From assembly GCA_025464695.1 (NCBI GenBank), contig JAODNQ010000290.1, positions 1 to 12,319 of the forward strand: DNA of 12,319 nt, read 5' to 3'. Origin of the DNA: Frankiales bacterium (GTDB lineage Bacteria; Actinomycetota; Actinomycetes; Mycobacteriales; SCTD01). Under the pieces are notes generated by a model. It ran no database searches. It saw nothing but the letters and a program-made list of their open reading frames with translations, and had not been told where the DNA came from. The position numbers and the translations under genes are program-made. Shown piece by piece: positions 7,072 to 12,319 of this stretch (positions within the stretch are counted from its first letter, which is position 1; each line of letters opens with the position of its first letter).

Positions 7072-7614
7072 GTGTCCCGCGACCGCTACCTGCGCATCCA
7101 CGGCCCGGAGTTCCGGGCCATGGCCGAGCGCGTCCTGCACGTCACCGCGCTGACCTCCCGGCTCAACGCCCTGCCCTTCGAGGACGAGGCCGGCCGGGCC
7201 GCGCTGCTCGAGCAGGTGCTGGGGCGCCCCCTGCCGGCCGGCCTGACGGTGTACCCGCCCTTCTACACCGACCACGGCCTGGCGCTCGAGCTCGGCGAGC
7301 GGGTCTTCATCAACCAGGGCTGCACGTTCCTCGACCACGCGGGCATCCGGCTGGGCGACCGGGTCATGGTCGGCCCGAAGGTCACCTTCCTCACCGGCGG
7401 CCACCCGGTCGACCCCGTCGAGCGGAAGCTCTGGCTCACCGGCGCCCCCATCGACGTCGGGGAGGGCGCGTGGATCGGGGCCGGGGCGATGATCCTGCCG
7501 GGCGTGACGATCGGCCGGGACGCCGTCGTCGCCGCGGGGTCGGTGGTGGCCGACGACGTCCCCGCGGCCACGCTGGTGACCGGCCCGAAGGCCGCGGTCC
7601 GTCGGAGCTGGTGA
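7072..7614 (+). CDS. Hexapeptide-repeat (LbH) O-acetyltransferase, maltose/galactoside acetyltransferase type
   Basis: This 180-residue enzyme belongs to the left-handed beta-helix acetyltransferases (Maa/LacA/NodL group), which move acetyl from acetyl-CoA to a sugar hydroxyl in the cytoplasm and act as trimers. Residues 1-55 form the helical N-terminal part that corresponds to the Mac domain, although its first residues are divergent. From about residue 60 the hexapeptide repeats run (for example GIRLGDRVMVGPKV and VGEGAWIGAGAMILPGV) to residue 170. The catalytic histidine is His111 in LTGGHPVDPVER, as expected. Length matches the family (about 180-200). The GTG at 7072 is preceded by AGGA at 7061-7064, 7 bases upstream. 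A second in-frame GTG at 7054 would add six residues and is less well supported. The acceptor substrate is unknown. The gene is divergent from the chemoreceptor gene and convergent with the GGDEF-EAL gene, 26 bases away. Confidence 0.9.
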   Translation: MSRDRYLRIHGPEFRAMAERVLHVTALTSRLNALPFEDEAGRAALLEQVLGRPLPAGLTVYPPFYTDHGLALELGERVFINQGCTFLDHAGIRLGDRVMVGPKVTFLTGGHPVDPVERKLWLTGAPIDVGEGAWIGAGAMILPGVTIGRDAVVAAGSVVADDVPAATLVTGPKAAVRRSW

Positions 7615-7640
7615 CCCGGTCCGGAGCGGGCCGTGTGGGG

Positions 7641-10019
7641 TCAGCCCCGGCGGCTCCCGGCCGGCGCGCACGACTGCTCCTCGGCCGCGACGTGCCGGGC
7701 GACGACCCCCGCGGTCCACCGCACGCCGGACGACGTGAGGGCGCCCTCCCGGTTGAGGGCGGCGGCGATGGTGTGCAGCGACGCGCCCGAGCCGTGCAGC
7801 CCCAGGATGCGCCCGGTCACGCCGGGGTCCAGCGGCTCGACGACGGGCCGCTGCCGAACCGCGCGCGACGTCCGGGCCGGCACCGGGACGGCGCGACAGG
7901 CGGCCAGCGCCTCCTCGAGGCGGTCGGCGGGGACGGCGGGCGACCACAGCCAGCCCTGCGCCTGCTCGCAGCCGTAGGCCGAGAGCGCCGCGTACTGCTC
8001 CTGGGTCTCGACGCCCTCCCCGATCGAGGTGGCCCCGACGGCGCGGGCGAGACTGACGACGCTGCTGCAGATCGCCTCGTCGTCCTGGCTGCTGCCGAGA
8101 CCCGACACGAAGGCCCGGTCGAGCTTGAGCGCGCTGATGGGGTACCGCCGCAGGTAGAGCAGGGAGCTGTAGCCGGTGCCGAAGTCGTCGATCGCGATGC
8201 GCACGCCGAGGGCGACCAGGGCGTCGAGCGTGACCGCGGCCAGCTCGGCGTCCTCCATGACGGCGGACTCCGTGACCTCCAGCAGCAGGCGGCGGGGGTC
8301 GAGCCCGCTGGACCAGAGCGCCTCCTGCACGTGCGCCAGGACGTCGGGCTGCGCCAGCTGGCGCACCGAGAGGTTCACCGCGACGTCGATGCCGCCCGCC
8401 GCACCGCGGAAGCCGACGGCGTCCCGGCAGGCCTGCTGCAGCGCCCACCGGCCCATCGGCACGATGAGGCCGGTCGCCTCGGCGACGGGGATGAACTGGT
8501 CCGGCGCCATCCGGCCGCGCTCGGGGTGCTGCCACCGCATGAGGGCCTCGACCGCGACGGCCCGGCCGGTGGCCAGGTCGATGACGGGCTGGTAGTGCAG
8601 CTCGAGCTCGGACCGCTCCAGGGCGCCCCGCAGCCCGGCCTCGACCTCGAGCTGCTCGGCGGCGCCCCGGCGGAGCTCGGTGCTGAACAGCCGGACCCGC
8701 CCGCCGCCGTGCCGCTTGGCGTCGTACATCGCGGCGTCGGCGGCCTGGACCAGGCTCTCGGAGGTCGAGGCGTCGTCGGCCACCACGACCCCGATGCTGC
8801 CGGAGACGCTGACGGCCTTGCCGTCCAGGGTGAACGGCTGCTCGAGCGCCTCGACCAGCCGGGTGGACAGGGTCGCGACGTCGTCGGGTGAGCGCAGGTC
8901 GCGCCAGACGACCACGAACTCGTCGCCGGCGTAGCGGCACACGGTGTCGCTGGAGCGCAGCTCGGCCGACAGCCGGTGCGCCACCTGCTGGAGGAGGTCG
9001 TCGCCGGCGGCGTGCCCCAGGCTGTCGTTGACGCGCTTGAAGTGGTCGAGGTCCAGGAAGGCGACGGCGACGTCGGAGGAGCTCCGGGCGCGCTCGAGCA
9101 GCGCCTGCCCGAGGCGGTCGCCGAGCAGCAGGCGGTTGGGCAGGCCGGTCAGCGCGTCGTGGAGCGTCTGGTGCGACAGCAGCTGCTGGGCGGCGTGCAT
9201 GTCGGTGACGTCGACGTGGCTCACGACCGCGCCCGGCGACCCGTCGATCTCCGCGGGCGAGATCCGGACGCTGAACCAGCGCTCGGTGTGCGGCGCGTGG
9301 CAGGAGTACTCGTGCTGGAAGCGCACGCGCCGGCCGGCGAGCACGCTGCGCAGCCCGTCCCCGACCTGTCGCGCGTCGCGGGCCTCCGGCGCCTCCACGG
9401 CGACGACGTCGCAGGCGCCCAGGTAGCTGGTGCCCTCGCTGCACCCGCTGGGGAGACCTCCGTTGGAGGCCGTGAAGGTCCGCCAGGCCTCGTTGACCGC
9501 GACGATCCGACCGTCGGCACCGACCGCGCAGGTCGGGGCCTCGAGCGCGTCGAGCAGCCCTCGGGCGAGCTGGAGGTAGCGGTGGGCGACCTGCTCGGCG
9601 CGCTGGCGCTGCAGGGCGTGCAGCAGCGCGACGGCCAGCCGCGGGCCGTCGTACTGGCCCTTCACGAGGTAGTCCTGCGCGCCCTCGGCCAGGGCCCACA
9701 GGGCGAGGTCGCCGTAGCCGCGGCCGGTCAGGACGAGCAGCGCGGTGTCCGGGTGGGCGGCGCGGACCGCCCGGACGACCGTCGGCCCCTCGGCGTCGGG
9801 CAGGGACAGGTCGGCGAGGGCGACGTCGTACCAGCTCTCGCCCAGCCGGGCCAGGGCCTCGACCAGCGACGAGGCGACGTGGACCTCCGCCTGGGGCAGC
9901 TCGTCCTCGAGCATGGCCAGGACGAGCTCCTGGTCGGACGCGGAGTCCTCGATGAGGAGCAGCCGCAGCCGGCTGGTGCGGTCCAGCAGGAGGCTGTCGG
10001 TGCGCGGCTCCGGGATCAC
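7641..10019 (-). CDS. REC-PAS-GGDEF-EAL cyclic-di-GMP protein with a C-terminal recombinase-like HTH tail
   Basis: This 792-residue soluble protein is predicted to make and/or break cyclic-di-GMP in response to phosphorylation. Receiver domain, about 18-138: Glu24-Asp25, phospho-acceptor Asp70, Thr98 and Lys120. PAS domain: about 147-275. GGDEF domain, about 283-445: active-site motif AGDEF at 364-368, a tolerated variant, and an RxxD inhibitory site at 355-358 five residues before it. EAL domain, about 455-705, with catalytic residues Glu491, Asn549, Glu581, Asp611-Asp612, Lys632, Glu668 and Gln688, plus loop 6 as canonical DDFGTGYSSL. Both enzyme domains look intact, so the net activity is open. 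Residues 731-778 add a helix-turn-helix-like tail (SLHTIAAALNREG, later GVRWTAGVVARHV) of the kind seen in serine-recombinase and resolvase C-termini. The GTG start at 10019 overlaps the upstream response-regulator stop in GTGA, so it is the third gene of a coupled operon. It could be phosphorylated by the kinase encoded two genes upstream. Confidence 0.95.
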   Translation of the reverse strand: MIPEPRTDSLLLDRTSRLRLLLIEDSASDQELVLAMLEDELPQAEVHVASSLVEALARLGESWYDVALADLSLPDAEGPTVVRAVRAAHPDTALLVLTGRGYGDLALWALAEGAQDYLVKGQYDGPRLAVALLHALQRQRAEQVAHRYLQLARGLLDALEAPTCAVGADGRIVAVNEAWRTFTASNGGLPSGCSEGTSYLGACDVVAVEAPEARDARQVGDGLRSVLAGRRVRFQHEYSCHAPHTERWFSVRISPAEIDGSPGAVVSHVDVTDMHAAQQLLSHQTLHDALTGLPNRLLLGDRLGQALLERARSSSDVAVAFLDLDHFKRVNDSLGHAAGDDLLQQVAHRLSAELRSSDTVCRYAGDEFVVVWRDLRSPDDVATLSTRLVEALEQPFTLDGKAVSVSGSIGVVVADDASTSESLVQAADAAMYDAKRHGGGRVRLFSTELRRGAAEQLEVEAGLRGALERSELELHYQPVIDLATGRAVAVEALMRWQHPERGRMAPDQFIPVAEATGLIVPMGRWALQQACRDAVGFRGAAGGIDVAVNLSVRQLAQPDVLAHVQEALWSSGLDPRRLLLEVTESAVMEDAELAAVTLDALVALGVRIAIDDFGTGYSSLLYLRRYPISALKLDRAFVSGLGSSQDDEAICSSVVSLARAVGATSIGEGVETQEQYAALSAYGCEQAQGWLWSPAVPADRLEEALAACRAVPVPARTSRAVRQRPVVEPLDPGVTGRILGLHGSGASLHTIAAALNREGALTSSGVRWTAGVVARHVAAEEQSCAPAGSRRG
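7686..7829 (-). other. Putative DNA-binding HTH tail fused to the GGDEF-EAL protein
   Basis: This marks residues 731-778 of the GGDEF-EAL protein. The spacing G-x-S-L-x-x-I-A-x-x-L-N-x-x-G-x-x-T-x-x-G-x-x-W-x-x-x-x-V matches the helix-turn-helix segment in the large serine recombinase domain and related resolvase C-termini. It is joined to the EAL domain by a Pro/Arg-rich linker (about 711-730). DNA binding is inferred from the pattern only. Confidence 0.6.
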
Positions 10020-10441
10020 GGCGGCAGCCTGACGAGGCCCAGCCAGAAGTCGTCGATGGACTGCACGACCTTGATGAACTGCTCGACGTCGACCGGCTTG
10101 GTGAGGAAGCAGTTCGCCCCGAGGTCGTAGGTGCTGACGACGTCCGCCTCGGCGGCCGACGTCGTCAGGACCGCCACCGGGATGCGCTTGAGGGCCGGGT
10201 CCGCGCGCATGGCGGCGAGCACCTCGTGGCCCGTCATGCGCGGGAGGTTCAGGTCCAGGATCAGCAGGTCGGGCTTGCTCTGCGCGGGGTCGCGCAGGTG
10301 CACCAGGGCCGCCGCGCCGTCACGCACGACCGCCACCTCGTTGGCGACCTTCGCGCCGGACAGCGCCTCCAGGGTCAGCTCGATGTCGGCGAGGCTGTCC
10401 TCGACGAGCAGGATCCGCATGAGCTCCGCGGGGCGGCTCAT
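10016..10441 (-). CDS. Rcp1-type single-domain response regulator
   Basis: This 141-residue protein is a receiver domain with no output domain. Visible residues are Glu14-Asp15, phospho-acceptor Asp63 (ILDLNLPRM), Thr93 (VLTTS) and Lys115 (LTKP). The C-terminal QSIDDFWLGLVRLP segment and NEVAVVRDGAAAL are typical of the Rcp1 group, which partners phytochrome-type and related PAS histidine kinases and works by protein-protein contact or phosphotransfer. The ATG at 10441 overlaps the kinase stop codon in ATGA. A second ATG at 10420 (MRILLVEDS), with GGAG shortly upstream, would remove seven residues and is a real alternative. The stop overlaps the next gene in GTGA. It probably receives phosphate from the upstream kinase and either acts as a phosphate sink or relays to the receiver of the downstream GGDEF-EAL protein. 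Confidence 0.94.
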   Translation of the reverse strand: MSRPAELMRILLVEDSLADIELTLEALSGAKVANEVAVVRDGAAALVHLRDPAQSKPDLLILDLNLPRMTGHEVLAAMRADPALKRIPVAVLTTSAAEADVVSTYDLGANCFLTKPVDVEQFIKVVQSIDDFWLGLVRLPP

Positions 10442-11598
10442 GCCGCCACGGCCGCTGCGCCGGGAGGGGCCGGCAGGGTGACGCAGAAGCGGCTGCCGCC
10501 GAGCGGCGAGTCCTCGACCCACGCGCGGCCCTCGGACCGCTCCGCGATCTGCTGCACGATGGCCAGCCCGATCCCGGTGCCCGGGTAGGCCTCCCGGACG
10601 TGCAGGCGGGAGAACATGGCGAAGACCCGCTCGCGGTACTCCGGGTCGATGCCGATCCCGTCGTCGTCGACCACGAGCGTCACGCGGCCCTCCGACGTCG
10701 ACCCGCTGACTACGACGTGCGCCGGGGCGTCCGGGCGGTGGAACTTGAGCGCGTTCGTGACCAGGTTGTGCAGCAGCGCCGTCACGGAGCCCTTGTCGCT
10801 CCACACGTCGGGCAGGTCCTGCAGGTGAACCGTCGCGTCCTTGCACTCCAGGCCCGCGACGACGCGGCGCGCCACGGCGGCGGTCTCCACGCGGCAGCCG
10901 GTCTGGTCGGCGCGCAGGAAGCGGCTGTACTCCAGGAGGTCCTCGATGAGGGTGCGCATGCGGGCCGCCCCGTCGACGACGTGGAAGATGTAGCGGGCGC
11001 CCCGCTCGTCCACGACGTCGGCGTAGCGCTTCTCCAGCAGCTGGACGAAGCCGGTCATGGCCCGCAGCGGCTCGGACAGGTCGTGCGAGGCGACGTAGGC
11101 GAACTGCTCGAGGTCGCGGTTGGACCGGCCGAGCGCGGCGTACTGCTTCTCGAGCGTGCGGTGGACCTGCGCCAGCTCGGTCGTCAGCGCGACCCGCTCG
11201 CTCACGTCCTGCGCGCTGGTGGCCAGCCCGGCGACGGCGCCGTCCGGACCCCGCAGCCGCGAGACGGTGAGCGAGACGTGCACCTGCGTGCCGTCGACCC
11301 GCTGGTGGGAGGTGTCGAAGCGCTCGATCCGCTCCCCCGAGAGCGCCCGCACGTGCACCGAGCGCAGCTGCTCGACGGTGCTGGCCGGGAGCAGGTCGCT
11401 GGCCGGGCGGCCGAGCATCTCCCGAGCGGCGACGCCGTACAGCCGCTCCGCCGAGGCGTTCCAGCTGATGATGCGGCCGTCGAGGTCCTCGCTGAAGATG
11501 GCGTCCGCCGAGACCTCGACGATCTGCGCGAGGAGGCCGGGATCGGCTCCGAGGGAGGCGCAGATGCCCAGCGGGCGGTCGTTGATCATACGGATCAC
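10438..11598 (-). CDS. Soluble PAS-domain sensor histidine kinase
   Basis: This 386-residue kinase has no membrane segment, so it senses an intracellular signal. A PAS domain lies at about 22-135 (AIFSEDLDGRIISWNASAER). A short coiled linker (about 136-162) leads into the dimerisation/phosphoacceptor domain with H-box SHDLSEPLRAM and phospho-accepting His172. The ATPase domain follows, with N box LLHNLVTNALKF (Asn278, Asn282), G1 box DDDGIGID (311-318), F box VFAMFSRLH and G2 box GTGIGLAI (340-347). The SHDLxEPLR type of H box is common in kinases paired with Rcp1-like regulators, which is exactly what is encoded next. The PAS domain lacks the reactive-cysteine NCRFL motif of LOV photosensors, and no phytochrome GAF/PHY region is present, so the signal is unknown. 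The start is GTG at 11598; ATG at 11589 is the alternative, and neither has a clear ribosome-binding site. It is the first gene of the three-gene operon. Confidence 0.94.
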   Translation of the reverse strand: MIRMINDRPLGICASLGADPGLLAQIVEVSADAIFSEDLDGRIISWNASAERLYGVAAREMLGRPASDLLPASTVEQLRSVHVRALSGERIERFDTSHQRVDGTQVHVSLTVSRLRGPDGAVAGLATSAQDVSERVALTTELAQVHRTLEKQYAALGRSNRDLEQFAYVASHDLSEPLRAMTGFVQLLEKRYADVVDERGARYIFHVVDGAARMRTLIEDLLEYSRFLRADQTGCRVETAAVARRVVAGLECKDATVHLQDLPDVWSDKGSVTALLHNLVTNALKFHRPDAPAHVVVSGSTSEGRVTLVVDDDGIGIDPEYRERVFAMFSRLHVREAYPGTGIGLAIVQQIAERSEGRAWVEDSPLGGSRFCVTLPAPPGAAAVAA

Positions 11599-11648
11599 AT
11601 CGACCCGCCCGGGCCGGTGCGAGAGCGTTCCCGCTGACCCCCGTCGCT

Positions 11649-11703
11649 CTGGTCACGAGTGACCACGGGGACGACGCTCGTCCGTCGCGCGGGTGGTGAC
11701 CAG
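11649..11703. promoter_or_regulatory. Candidate operator or attenuator: three GGTCAC/GTGACC half-sites upstream of the kinase operon
   Basis: TGGTCAC at 11650-11656 and GTGACCA at 11659-11665 form a 7-bp dyad with a 2-base centre. A further half-site, GTGACCAG at 11696-11703, is an exact 8-base complement of CTGGTCAC at 11649-11656. A separate small hairpin (GGACGA, CGC, TCGTCC at 11669-11683) lies between them. The cluster fills much of the 124-base space between the dnaB stop and the kinase start. It could be a protein-binding site for operon control, or a dnaB terminator region with alternative pairings. No convincing -35/-10 pair was found. Confidence 0.4.
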
Positions 11704-11722
11704 CCCGTCGTGGGGGTGTCGA

Positions 11723-12319
<597 letters not shown>

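Noticed and set aside
7612..7643. TGACCC...GGGTCA inverted repeat between the hexapeptide acetyltransferase and the GGDEF-EAL gene, as a terminator
   Set aside because: A 6-bp stem with a 20-base loop, half of it formed by the two facing TGA stops. Possible, but not distinguishable from chance.
7470..8891. Long plus-strand open frame of 473 codons opposite the GGDEF-EAL gene
   Set aside because: It is a shadow of the minus-strand gene: composition is Arg/Gly/Asp/Gln-rich with no family-like motif, and the opposite frame encodes clear EAL and GGDEF domains. Very high GC content creates such frames throughout the window (also at 3735-5399, 8976-10130 and 10600-11637).
11599..11640. GGGAACG before the kinase gene as an ECF sigma-factor -35 box
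   Set aside because: No CGTT or GTC -10 element occurs at the usual 16-17-base distance; the nearest GTC is 22 bases away.

Overview
The window is a piece of a very GC-rich chromosome (well over 70% G+C by eye, with GTG starts common and third codon positions almost all G or C). This points to a high-GC actinobacterium. The methyl-accepting chemotaxis protein and several cyclic-di-GMP proteins suggest a motile or environmentally responsive lineage such as the Geodermatophilales or Kineosporiales, but that placement is an inference. The window is densely coding: no gene-free stretch exceeds about 125 bases, and no tRNA, rRNA, CRISPR array, insertion sequence or prophage gene is visible.

Layout from left to right. 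(1) Positions 1-1636, plus strand: the last codons of an unidentified membrane protein, an Nramp-family Mn2+/Fe2+ transporter whose start overlaps that gene by 4 bases, and a small single-span membrane protein. (2) 1655-2720: a Nudix hydrolase (minus) and a divergent 158-residue cysteine-tailed protein (plus). (3) 2727-5286: a large GAF / degenerate GGDEF / GAF / EAL protein (minus), divergent from a small GNAT-like acetyltransferase (plus). (4) 5368-7614: a methyl-accepting chemotaxis protein (minus), divergent from a hexapeptide-repeat acetyltransferase (plus). (5) 7641-11598, minus strand: a three-gene signalling operon whose genes overlap by 4 bases each (ATGA, then GTGA). It encodes a soluble PAS histidine kinase, an Rcp1-type single-domain response regulator, and a REC-PAS-GGDEF-EAL protein that carries an extra recombinase-like helix-turn-helix tail. 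(6) 11723-12319: the C-terminal part of the replicative helicase DnaB, cut by the window edge.

The theme of the middle and right part is signal transduction through phosphorelay, chemoreception and cyclic-di-GMP. The kinase, the stand-alone receiver and the receiver-headed cyclase/phosphodiesterase are translationally coupled and very probably form one pathway. The GAF-EAL protein is probably a second, separately controlled cyclic-di-GMP phosphodiesterase. The most unusual item is the putative DNA-binding tail on the GGDEF-EAL protein. A set of GGTCAC/GTGACC half-sites lies just upstream of the operon and is a candidate control region. The rest is ordinary core or housekeeping content for an actinobacterium.
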